Of a stretch of DNA of 64,000 nucleotides, positions 36,325 through 47,389 are shown piece by piece. The DNA comes from Polytrichum commune (taxonomy: Eukaryota; Streptophyta; Polytrichopsida; Polytrichales; Polytrichaceae): contig OX485807.1 in the NCBI GenBank assembly GCA_950295325.1, positions 31,901,666-31,965,665 of the forward strand. Direction: 5' to 3'. Both the position numbers and the translations under genes were made by a program. How positions within the stretch are numbered: the first letter of the stretch is position 1; every line of letters starts with the position of its first letter. Below the pieces are notes generated by a model, which saw only the letters and a program-made list of their open reading frames with translations, searched no databases and was not told where the DNA came from.

Positions 36325-37076
36325 AGAACTAGCTTACCAGAACTGACTAGTTATAAGGGTATGTGCAGTACTAGGTTAGCAGAACTGACTAGTTATAAGG
36401 GTATGTGGAGAACTGGCTACGCAGAACTGACTAGTTAGAAGGGTTTGTGCAGAACCCCCTGCAGTTTTGCTAAATTACCCCTTGGAGTTCTGCAAATATA
36501 CCCCCTGCATTTCTGCTACCATGCCCTTGCAGTTTTGCTAAATTACCCCTTGGAGTTCTGCAAAAATACCCCCTTGGAGTTCTGTTCAAATACACCTTGG
36601 AGTTCTACAAATATACCCCCCTGCAGTTCTGCTACCATGCCCCCTGCAGTTTTGCTAAATTACCCCTTGAAGTTCTGCAAATATACCCCCTGCATTTCTG
36701 CTACCATGCCCCTGCAGTTTTGCTAAATTACCCCTTGGAGTTCTGCAAAAATACCCCCCTGCAGTTCTGCTCAAATACACCTTGGAGTTCTGCAAATATA
36801 CCCCCCTGTAGTTCTGCTACCATGCCCCCTGCAGTTTTGCTAAATTACCCCTTGCAGTTTTGCTAAATTACCCCTTGTAGTTCTGCTAACTTACCCCTTG
36901 GAGTTCTGCAAAAATACCCCCTGCAGTACTGCTAACTTACCCCTTGGAGTTCTGCAAAAATACCCCCTGCAGTTCTGCTAACTTACCCCTTGGAGTTCTG
37001 CAAAAATACCCCCTGCAGTTCTGCTAAAGTATATCCTCTTGTTCTGCTAAACATATCCCTTACCTGTTCTGCTAGT
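36325..37076 (-). repeat. Right subterminal tandem array
   Basis: It begins with about two and a half units of 48-50 bp (CAGAACTGACTAGTTATAAG...). These are followed by many 22-24 bp units of the form CCCTTGGAGTTCTGCAAAAA or CCCTGCAGTTCTGCTAAATT. It carries about 19 GTTCTGC copies. In reverse complement the outer units share ATACCC, CTAGT and AGTTCTGC with the left array, so the two arrays face each other like the terminal repeats. The translated peptides here are only repeat products. Confidence 0.88.
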
Positions 37077-37227
37077 ATTCGTATGTCCTACCGATACTCA
37101 TGGGAGTACGTACGAGTATCACATACAAAACTAGTATGGTATACCGGGGTTCGCAACGTCCGTCCGTGACGACCGGTTCGACCGGTACCCCCGCGACGGG
37201 CAGCACTGGAATTTCCTTCCAGGTGCC

Positions 37228-37264
37228 CCCTAGAAGTTCGTGGGGGGGGTGTTTAGCATCCTCC
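37228..37264 (-). repeat. Right terminal inverted repeat of the MULE
   Basis: 37 bp, complementary to 25595-25632. It is followed by the target duplication AAAGCACAC (37265-37273). Confidence 0.92.
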
Positions 37265-37279
37265 AAAGCACACTTGGTC

Positions 37280-38140
37280 ATTTGTTCCGGATGAGATTAT
37301 TCAAGATAGACACTTCATGGACATCCTTCCTAAAGCAGTCAACAACTTCAAGTACAGTATGTAGCCATGTCTATTCAACTTAAAAACACAAATCTAAGAA
37401 GTTATGAATTGATACTTAACTGCTTTAAGAAGGTTGCACGGGGAGGTCACTTCATTGTCAAGTTGACACCACGTGCGGACAAAGTTTGCTACCCCTATAT
37501 TACATGCCATATATAATTTCAAAATTTATGATATTTTTTCCACATATACATAACCATTGATAGTATCTTTTGTATATTTTTTTGAAATTTTTAGTCATCT
37601 TTATTTTTTTTAGTAATTGTTTTAGTTCAATTTTGTGTCATTCTAGTTAGAAACGGTATGTTTTATGAAAAAAACAAATCATCAAATTTAGTTACCACTT
37701 TTAACTATGTCATAGGTACTAATTATATCTACTCATGAAAAACATTTGATAAAATTTTGACCCATTTTGGTGGTGCAACTTACCAAAAGAAGATTTTCTT
37801 TGGTCGCACGTGGTGTTCAACTTGACAATGGAGTGATCTACCCGTGGAAGGTTGTTCATGGCAAGTGCTCATCTCTTAGGTATAGCCAACACTCGTGATG
37901 CTCACCACTTTATTGTGGCGAGGCTTGGAAGTTTGAGACTTTAACATTCTTCGTCTCCACATTCATTGTGGGGGAAGTCTCATCTAGAAATAAAGAGGAT
38001 TAGCTTGAATCTACATTGATTATCCCAATTAATGCATGTTACTAATCGGAGTTATGCAGTGCAATAATGTCTTACGCATTTATTGTTCTCTCACACTAAT
38101 AAGCATAGTCAGTATAGTAAGAATCTCATTCACCGAAAAA
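37280..38140. other. Intergenic stretch, no gene assigned
   Basis: AT-rich. The words around 38045-38065 (GGAGTTATGCAGTGCAATAA) match the arm of the inverted-repeat element at 47151-47378, so a fragment of that family lies here. Confidence 0.35.
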
Positions 38141-38147
38141 GAACAAA

Positions 38148-38324
38148 CACTAGAAGAAAATGTGTCCATTGCGATTCACGACTAAAAAATGCATAAAAAT
38201 CATTTTGGCTGCGGTTTTCGGATAACTAAAAACCAAAATTATTTTTTTAAGCATTTCCTCGCCATGAGAGTTGCAATGACCAAGTCGCAACAGACGGTTG
38301 TAATAGACAAGTTTTCTTCTAGTG
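38148..38324. mobile_element. CACTA-type MITE
   Basis: The ends read CACTAGAAGAAAATGTGTCC and, in reverse complement, CACTAGAAGAAAACTTGTCT, an inverted repeat close to the canonical plant CACTA terminus. The length is 177 bp with no coding capacity. A clean 3-bp target duplication is not evident (AAA versus TAA). Confidence 0.75.
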
Positions 38325-38329
38325 TAAGT

Positions 38330-40100
38330 TCATATGCATACTAGGGACCACAATGAATGCTTAATTTTGTCTAGGTGGAAGATTAACATGGACAATTGTG
38401 AGTGTGTCTCCCACGAGTTTGTGTGGCTCCATGTGAGGATTGTTAGAATGTAGTTGAGAATTCAACTACATAATTAAATCAAGAACTTGGTGTAGCCTCA
38501 AAATTCTCAAAGCTCTCAAAATTTGAGCCAATGATTTTCAAATTGACATTCTCATGTAAGCCACGTGAACACGTAGTGTTGGATCAATTACAAGTTGGCA
38601 TGCACTACAAAAATTGCAATTCCTTACCACTTGTCTCATCCACTGGATCACGAGTAGATCACTCTAAGGCATTTTTGTGCACCACGTGCGGCTAGGGTTT
38701 TTTGTTTTGGGGCTATTTACCTTCAAGGGCTGAATTAAAACCTCCCTATAATTACTTAAATTTCAAAAATGGCCCATTTGTTTGCACCCTTCCATTACTT
38801 ATATTGTCCAAGTCACTGCAATTTTTTGTACTCTATATTCCTTTTAAGTAATAAAAGCTAATCTACTTCCTAACGCAATTGACGAGTGTTGAGGGAAAGC
38901 ATGGAAACAAAGAAGGGTGCAAACAGTAATACCATTGCAAACAGAGTTATGAAGAAAACACATAGGAAACCATAGCAAACATACTAAACATACCTTCTAG
39001 GATCCTTATCTTCAACCCCTATATTAATTTTACAAAAAAATAATGGCCCACGTTTTATGTCCATCTAATTTACTTATAATGGGATTATCTACATTTAATG
39101 GCCCCTTCATTATTTGGAATTCCTTCATAATTTTTATTTCAAATGATTTCAATCCTCTCTATATTATGCCCCACGTCGTTTTAAAATGCACTAAGTGATC
39201 TACCCGTGCACTGGATGGGTTTGAAATCTATGAAATTTGAATGGAAGTTTTGTATTGTAAGTTCAATCGTAAAACTATCATAACATTATTTAGATCCATA
39301 ATAGTGTTCCATGGGACTGACAATATTCCATTAAATATTCCTGGATATTCCCGTATTTAATCCGAGTGATTGAAAATATTCCCTAGAATATTGTTAATCC
39401 CACATAACATTGTTATGAATATGAATAATGTTATGACAAAATGTTGTATCGGTTGACACTAGACAACCCAACATGTGAACCTCGGGAACACATAAATGTT
39501 GTGTCAATTGGCAAGAAGCTCTAAGAACAATCCCACTAGTCCCTCCCAATTCACTTGCTAACTTACGGATGGTTTTTGAGGCTTTTAAAGAAATGACCGC
39601 ATATTTGTCCCTCCATTTGTAGCCCAAAAGAAATGCTCAATGTCCACCGATTATGTATAGAGGGGTCTTCCTTTAAAGGTCTTGGTTGGATAGATGTCCT
39701 CACATTTACGTTCCAAATATCATATAAACATAATGAAGTTCTTTCTTTTGTTACTTGGAGGAGGTAATAGATTTTTTTTAAACATGGAAACTACGAGAGT
39801 TTCCCCCACAACAAATTGCTCACAGAGGTTTTAATCACTATATTCTCCCCAAATCGGTAGTTACAATAGGTCCATGATATGATAGAACATAACATTATGT
39901 AGTTGTATGGTTGTGTTTCATTCTATATTTAGCATATGACATGGGGCTCCACTATCTTACCTTCACGGGAAGAAATTGACATTGATACGAATAATGAATA
40001 GTGCCAGTTTGAATAATAAGAATATTATGAATAATGTCGGTATTTCCAATGATAATTTTTTTATTAATAATAAGTTTGAGTAATAATATTGGGATGAACA
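38330..40100. other. Intergenic stretch, no gene assigned
   Basis: AT-rich, with repeated AATATTCC/GAATAATGTT words around 39300-39430 and 39980-40110. No coding domain. Confidence 0.3.
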
Positions 40101-40116
40101 ATGTTCCAAGGATGAA

Positions 40117-40455
40117 TAGATAGATAGATAGAAACTCCGGTCCCTTTTTAGCAAGGGGCCAGCTTGAATAAAGTGTCCATTCGTAATGCCAATGACCCGA
40201 TGCCCACTAGACAAGGGGACATTGGGATAATACTACTCTCCCCTTTTGAGGATGTACACTATAGTGACACAGTATACTAGTTCCTAGCTAGCCATTAGTG
40301 CCTTGAAGATACCGGACATGGTATCCCCCCAAAGGGCTTTGAGGTCCAAGGACCCCCCACCATAGTTGGGTGGACTAAGGTGGTGAGCACCACGCCGGCA
40401 TGGGGAATAGAACCCACAACCTCCTAGACATAGTGCCAAGAGTATAACTCCACCC
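40117..40455 (-). repeat. Full-length SINE (family S2)
   Basis: On the minus strand the head carries TGGCACTATGTCTAGG (A-box-like) and GGTTCTATTCC (one or two changes from the B-box consensus). A body of about 300 bp and a simple tail of TATC repeats (40131-40117) follow. TTCCAAG occurs just outside both ends (about 40105 and 40460) as a possible target duplication. A 5'-truncated second copy at 45755-45926 ends in the same tail. Confidence 0.75.
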
Positions 40456-40459
40456 AAAT

Positions 40460-43400
40460 TTCCAAGTTCAGCTTGAATGTGTGAATATTGAACAAATATA
40501 CCCTATTTGTTGGAGGGGCCTATGGGATGTAATTGACATATTTCAAGGTCATGGAACTGATCCATATGGATGAATAATGTTATGAAACGATCTCCTAGGT
40601 TTGAACAAATGAAATTCTCCTTTAATAAGGGCTACTTCCTTGCATATTGATTTCACCCTTGTGCAAGGAAGCCTTAGACTAGGGAACTCCCTTGTTGAAG
40701 GGCCTTCTCATTTACAAATTAGCATATGGTAGCAAGAACATTTTGGACGGACTGATGGGCACGCTCTAAGATTTGTGTATAATGTATGAACCAATGTTGC
40801 TATTGTATATAGGTGAATGCAAGTTATTCATAATCACCATCATTGATGGTATCAAAGAACCTACTCATGGGTATCAAAAATTTAATACCATACATATTGT
40901 TATTTGGTGGGTATGTCAAGGTGAGACAATCTTTGTATATCCGAGTTATTACTTGTGTCATTGTAAACCATATTGATACAACACTGAATATTCCAACTAG
41001 TGAGGGAGGGCTAATAGTGTGTGTGGAAAATTAGTGAAGGTGATATTAAATTCTTAGCACTATGAATTTGTGCCACCAAAACATCTAGGAAGCATTATTC
41101 ATCTCAACACTATTCATTGAAAATATTGTTTATAACAACACTTGCACTGAAAGTATCGACAGTATTCATTGACAAGCATGTGTTTGCAAAAAAAGAAATT
41201 TTGTATCACTCTACAAGCACCTTAGGTACACTCTAATTTTCTTGAATGCATGGTACATGAGCATATATTCATGAATTTAATACCACTAAGTAAAAAGTTC
41301 AAGCCTCACTAATTTTGAGATTTGGCAAAATAGTGAGTGTTTTGAGAATTAGTACCACTTGCACTAATTATGATGATCAACGTAAAATGATTTTTTGTAG
41401 ATTTTAATTTCTTTTCCATATACATAAACCCCAATGATATCAAAAACTAAATATCATCAAATGTCCATACCCTAATAGTATCAAAGAATGTGAAATCCTC
41501 ATTATATATATATATATATATACACCAAGTCAACACTAGTGTGAACCACGCAGGGCAACTCATATGCATTTGAAATATAAAATGGTCACATATGCACTTG
41601 CTCAAATTTGCGGATGCTTTAATTTTGAGCTTTTGCCACAAGTAACTTATGTCAACTTTCTCTCTCAGTCAATGGAAGCTCTAAAAGCGACATTCGAGAA
41701 TTAGGCATAGGTACGGTATGGTATGACTCCTCACTTTTTGCCTCCAAGGAAGGTGCACTTTGGTAACAATATCAACCCCCAACCCACCCACCCTTCTTAT
41801 AACACAAGAATATTTGATTTAGTGTGGCCCACACTATTGATCGTTGATCCATTTTTTTTGTTTTACTATCATTAGGTTGTAACTAGAGAGGGTATTTTTT
41901 GACACAATGTTAAAAGAACAATTCACGAAGACCATTTTCATTTACATTCAATCTATTTTTTAGTGTAGTGTTTAACAAGTTTATAATTATCAAGTTATGT
42001 AACAAGTTGATTTAGATTTTGAAATTCAGGGGTTTGAGATTATTGTTCATAATTATGTCAACCTTGTTGCCCAGAAAATTATACTAGAAAGGAGACCTTT
42101 CCAATGCGACATCCTCGTATAATGTAATTTTATCAACAAATGCAATACTTAACAAACAAAAGTAAACTTGGTGATACATGAGATTACGATGTCGGTGGGT
42201 GGTTGTGTTTGCTTCGTGTGAATAGGGTTTCATGGAATACGTAGCTGATGAGATTAGGTACATGATAGAATAACAATATGGGTCGGGTGGGAAAATAACA
42301 ATTAAGTTTGATAGAGACAAATTGTGACACTTTGCAATCAATAGAATAGACCATGTTCTTATTTGTGGGAGGGTTACATTAACATCCAAACCCACCTTGT
42401 AGTGAGGGTGTAAGGCCATCATTTTGGTTGTGCTCTACTCTGGGTGTCAAATTGTTGGAAGTTACTAATGTTTTGGTACCCTCCATCATATTGGCAGTAG
42501 CTCACGACCATTGCTATTGAGGTTTTGGCTATTGGTTCTTCTAGTATATGAGTCATCGTTGTCCTCTAACACTCAAATGTTGGATTTGTAATTCATGTCT
42601 ACTTAATACTTTCATATCGTTCTCTCTCATGAACTCATTTTGGGTGTTGTTGCGGTACATTTCTACCTCGTCAATGGAATCAATGTCCATTCTTATTTTA
42701 ATTTATCATCAAATAACCTATATTGGATTCATATTAAATTATGACCCTCCTCACGTTCATGGTTGCCAATAAGCCAATGACCCTCATTTATGACATTTAC
42801 ATTGCCAAGGCCATTAACAATTAGCATGTGTTGTGCATGATGAATCACATTTTCATTCAAACCCTATCATATTATCATATACCAAAGGGCATCCTTTGAA
42901 CATCTTAGGACTAAAGGACTCCCATCCACATCGATGACAACTTTGATGTTTCGTTTTCTTTCTTTTATGTCATGTTATTTTCTTTCATTTTATCAAATAT
43001 TGGACGTGTCTAAGTTCTCCTTGATAGGGAGAAAATTAAGTAGGCGTGATCTCAAGGAATGAATTGATCTATCGTACTTGATTTCATCACTCACTACGTT
43101 GATCAATTCCAATATCCAACACTTTAAATGACCCTCTATATGATTCTTAGTTGTTAACAGGACGAGACAATTCACGAACGGATCTAACGGTTATCGTTTG
43201 GGAAGTTGGAAATGCCCAAAATAAGACCACAAAACTTATGTATAAAATTTCACACGTTTTCATAGAATGTTATCATGTTAGGATGCATTAGTTTATATGT
43301 TATCACAACACTTCTAACACTACCAACATATGAGTCCTAGTATGTAGACGATTGTCATGCATTGATGAAAGAACAATGCAAACCTACCACTATAGTAGAT

Positions 43401-43465
43401 TCATAAGTTTTTCTTAAATGACATAGTACAAATTTCCAATGATGCATGACAATTAAGCCAACCTA
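40460..43465. other. Intergenic stretch, no gene assigned
   Basis: A (TA)n tract lies at 41506-41522. No recognisable protein domain; short frames are AT-rich and random-looking. Confidence 0.3.
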
Positions 43466-43468
43466 GTA

Positions 43469-43680
43469 CGGTAGATGGGCCTTAAATGGTCATTTTTTTC
43501 CACTAGCTCACTCTCCTAAGATATGAAACACATTATTAGAACGAGGTGGTTAGCAAATCCAAATCGAGGTTGTAGCCACTTTCCTCATGATTTTTGGAAC
43601 TCATGTGAATATCTTTTTCATTATTAAAGTGAAGATTATTGTGCTCCTTAAACGGTCATATAGCCCCCCTCTCCCAAGTA
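43469..43680 (-). mobile_element. Partial family-T MITE copy
   Basis: CGGTAGATGGGCCTTAAATG after TA at 43467-43468 matches the left end of 60557-60937. Similarity continues through CACTTTCCTCATGAT and TTATTAAAGTGAAGATTATT to AACGGTCATATAG. The other end is not found. Confidence 0.6.
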
Positions 43681-45432
43681 TGTTGACTCGGGAGTAATAA
43701 AGTGTTGCAACTTGCAAGTAAGAGGGCGCCCAACAAGTACATACTCTGAAGAGTTGGGTAATGACGATCCACGACTTTAGGAAGCGGGCCCGGAAAAAAT
43801 GTAGACCAACATTCCCCACTTTTGCCTATGGCCCTTGGCCACTATGTATAGAAGACGTGCCTATTCCTTTTCATGATCCCATCCGCAATCTATAGGGTAC
43901 CAAAATTTCAATCAAGCTATGATTGAATTTTGGTTAGGTCAGAACCAAGACTGCCATGACACATGTCTTGGTTTGGAGTGCTAAAGTGAGGAGGAATGAA
44001 CGGTTATGACAAACTCTAGACACTGATAACATGTTTGGACGAATTTCTAGCTTCAAAAAATCATAGTAATTTCATTTAAGGAATAAAATCACAAAAAAAA
44101 ATTTGCAGTCCCCATGATTTCTATCTTCCTACACATGAAAAATGTGCAGTATCTTGTAGTTCTCCAAATTTGGCACAAACCCCCTTAAGTGATCAATAAT
44201 GGGCACCTCTTCTCTAGGTCATTTTGTCATGTAGAGCCCGTTTTTGCCATCTCCGTGCCTTGCCGTAAGACTACCTTGCAACCATCCTTCTCCAAATCAT
44301 TGTGGCACTTGCATGTGGTGATGGAATTTGGATAAGTAGCTCACAAATGAACCATGACTGCTAGATTAAGAAGATTGCAAACTCAAGAAAAACCTAATTC
44401 CGACCCCTCACAAACCCATAACCCTACTTGCATTGTTGAGTTAATTAAGGTAGTGGGAGTTGCTCACAACATCGGAGAACCTATTCTAGCTCATGAATTG
44501 AATTTTGCACCACCTTAGCACCCCAATGAAGTGCATGGTGGTAGATTGTGCAATTTGACAATGAAGGTTGGAAGCATTTTAGGCAATGATTCTTTGAGCA
44601 TTCACAACTTCTCTCCAAGATGGAAGAGAGGCAAAAGTAGAGGAGAGGAAGGCTTATGAAATCTTATGGGATCGTAGATATGGTGATAATTTTGGAAGAT
44701 GGGTTTGGATCCTCCTTTGGGTAAATTTAAGGGGGTTTCAATAATGACACATGGCGCAATGCAAGAGTGTGTGTTGACTTCTTTCGTGGTTTGCATTCAT
44801 GTCAAAACCCATGATATAAGGGAGGAAAATGTGACAATAAGGAGTGATATTTGGCTTGAGAACATCCGTTCCCTGGGATTTTGGGATATGGAGGATCATT
44901 ACGGGGCTTGATATTACGGAGTTTAGGGTGTAATTTAATGATCGTGCCTTGGCATTGACAAAGGCAGGTCGACTAAGCATCCTCTAAATCAAGGTTTGAA
45001 GTTCAAAACCTTTGTTTAGTGTTCTTCATAATGGTGTAGATTTTACCAACGGTATGTATGTACCAAAAATTGGTGATGCATCCATTACCTATAAACTCAA
45101 GCATCACTCTCAAATTGCAACACTAACACTAGAACTTAACCATAAATGATGTGGATCCACACCAAGTTGATGTCACGGTGATGTTTTGCCAATACATCCA
45201 TGGCTAGCTTGTTGCAAAAACTTGAGGCACTAATGACTCTACTAAACAAACATGTTCAAACATGTTCTAGCTTGGTCCCTCTTGCTTGCATTGAGACCAT
45301 ACAAATTGAAGCTATATTCTTTATCTTGTAGTGCCCACTACCCATGCAGGTGGGCATCCAACAAAGTGGGGGTGTCAACGAATTAAAATAATCCTCTGCT
45401 ATGGTCTTCATGTAAACAACTCTTAAGTTAGC

Positions 45433-45730
45433 ATGCCGTTCAATGGCATTCTTTTGGCTTCAATTGAGGTAAACATGCAAAACATGATCATTTATCATAA
45501 TTGGACACATATATTTGAATGGGTTGAGAATCTAAGAATGAGCACCATAAAGACAAGTGTATTGAAAGGGATTGGACTATGTGCTCAATATTCGTTAATT
45601 GTTCTAAGTTCAATAGTCACCACAATCGTGGGACACTTTTATTGTTAATCATGGGAAAAAATAATCTTCACTTTGATAATAAACAAGATATTCACATGTA
45701 CTCCAAAATAAGAAGGAAAATGATGATGGC
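45433..45730 (+). mobile_element. Partial family-T MITE copy
   Basis: The order ATATTTGAATGGGTTGAGAA, ATTGGACTATGTGCTCAATA, TTCTAAGTTCAATAGTCA, AATCTTCACTTTGATAATAA parallels 63590-63780. Ends are diffuse. Confidence 0.55.
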
Positions 45731-45754
45731 CTCATTTTGAACTCGTCCTTGAAA

Positions 45755-45926
45755 AGGCACTAGTGGCTAGCTAGGAACTTGTATAGTGTGGCACTATAGT
45801 GTCCATCCTCGAAAGGGGAGAGTAGTATGTCCCCTTGTCCAGTGGACATCGGGTCATTGGCATTACGAACGGACACTTTATTCACGCCGGCCCCTTGCTT
45901 GAAAGGGGTTGGAGTTTCTATCTATC
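45755..45926 (+). repeat. 5'-truncated SINE copy (family S2)
   Basis: Collinear with the 3' half of the minus-strand SINE at 40117-40455 and ending in TTTCTATCTATC. GTCCTTGAAAAG before and GTCCTTGGAAAAG after look like an imperfect target duplication. Truncation at the 5' end and a shared tail are hallmarks of reverse-transcribed insertion. Confidence 0.72.
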
Positions 45927-46802
45927 TTGTCCTTGGAAAAGTGGACCGGTGAGCTTGGAAAACATGTGTGTTTTAGGTAGGCCCACTCACCTTAAGGTAC
46001 GTGGGCCTAATTCGGGTACTTTTCTTCACCGAAGACATGTGTATGGAGTGATGTGTGGTCCTTAGGTGAATCAAAGAACAGACACCAATTTGACAAGTGT
46101 TTTAAATAGATTAATCTACGTGCTCTAAATTTGTTACAGTCAACACAATTGGGGGGATTTTTTTGATCGTCATAATATTATTCAACTATTATCGACCGTT
46201 TCATTCTAATAATATTAGTACACTGCTTTACCCGAGTTTTCTCAACCTAAATATGCTAGTGCAGTGCTATATTGTGAAAATCATGGATCTCACATTTTGA
46301 ATATTCATGTGAATATTTGATATTTGATTCATGTGATTTGGGAATTTGCTATTTGTCTATCTTCCAAATCAACCATCAAGTTGGTATTAGCCTCTATTTC
46401 ACATAGGCTATTGTAATTCACTACTCTAGGAGATTAGCATGTTTGACACCATCTTCATAATCTTTTAAGTAATCCCATAAGCCTTTTGGCTTCTTGGACT
46501 TTGGAGCCAATTTTTCATTTTAATCCATTGCTCACAAAGACACTAGTCTATTCTATAGAGTATTTATGAAAGGTGACAACAACCTCAATTTGGTTTATTT
46601 GCTATCCATCCCATACAAAACTACTAGTCATGTGTTTAATATTGTAGGAGAAACAATCTTATTAGAACATATCTCTGTGTCAGGTAGGCCCACTTACAAG
46701 TTGAGGTCTGTCAGCTAGGGCTAGACACCGGCCTCTTTGAGTTAGGCCCCTACCACTATCACCAAGGTAAAGGGGGTCTAGAAAAAAAAAACACTTCCTC
46801 AT

Positions 46803-46857
46803 TTACATGTGTCGAGTCCAATCTATCACAATTATAGTTTGGACTCGACACATGTAA
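46803..46857. repeat. 19-bp perfect hairpin
   Basis: TTACATGTGTCGAGTCCAA and its exact reverse complement are separated by 17 bp. It lies in otherwise featureless DNA next to AGGTAGGCCCAC words. Confidence 0.88.
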
Positions 46858-47150
46858 ACAGGGTCGTGTCGCAACAACTGCACATGGTAAATGGGAAGCG
46901 TGCTTAAGGCCAAAGTTTCTAGTACATCAATTATCCCAACTAGCACGTGTCACTATTCAGAGTTTCGCCATGCTACAACTATCAGTCAAAAATGTAATAT
47001 CTTACCAAGAAAAACCAGTACTATTCTATAATGTCCAAACAACCTATCGAGCTTTGGTAAGTGCAAAAAAAAAAAAACACTCATGAGTAAGGCATTAGTG
47101 CAATGCATAACTCCAAACAATGACACACATACACACTAATTGGGATAGCT

Positions 47151-47378
47151 CCACATGGTTTATGGTATTTAGTGTCGCTTACGATTTGGAGTTATGCAGT
47201 GCTATAACTTTTTACCAAGAATGCAACTTTTTACCAAGTAAAGTCATTCATGTTGCATATTGTCTGTATAACTTACTTAATCTTTGTTGGTAACAAATGA
47301 AATCTTTAGCGAGAAGCTATAGCGCTTGCGTAACTCCAAATAATAAGTGACACCAAATACCATGAGCGGTGTAGTGTT
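47151..47378. mobile_element. Inverted-repeat (MITE-like) element
   Basis: About 58 bp at 47151-47210 (TTATGGTATTTAGTGTCGCT...GGAGTTATGCAGTGCTATAA) pair with 47320-47378 (GCTATAGCGCTTGCG...GACACCAAATACCATGAG) with several mismatches. Related arm fragments occur near 38045, 46940 and 47090. The superfamily is unclear because target duplications are not evident. Confidence 0.6.
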
Positions 47379-47389
47379 GCATAGTGCTC

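Larger units (their letters stand above)
25595..37264. mobile_element. Complete 11.67-kb Mutator-like element with transposase and Ulp1-like gene
   Basis: The ends are inverted repeats of 37-38 bp: 25595-25632 reads GGAGGACGCTAAACACCCCC... and 37228-37264 in reverse complement reads GGAGGATGCTAAACACCCCC..., both continuing through ACGAACTTCTAGGG. Flanks AAAGCGCAC (25586-25594) and AAAGCACAC (37265-37273) form a 9-bp target duplication with one change, as expected for Mutator elements. In order it contains: a left tandem array, the transposase gene (+), a 20-bp hairpin, a Ulp1-like gene (-), a finger-protein gene (-) and a right tandem array. Plant MULEs carrying Ulp1-like genes (for example Kaonashi/KI-MULEs) are known. 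GTTCTGC is spread throughout, on either strand. Several defects suggest this copy no longer makes intact proteins, although its ends are complete and it could be mobilised in trans. Confidence 0.92.

Noticed and set aside
36445-36866. Repetitive peptides rich in Leu/Phe/Cys
   Set aside because: Direct translation of the right subterminal array of the MULE, not a gene.
40117-40455. Functional tRNA gene
   Set aside because: The head is tRNA-like only at the promoter boxes; the body and TATC tail identify a SINE.
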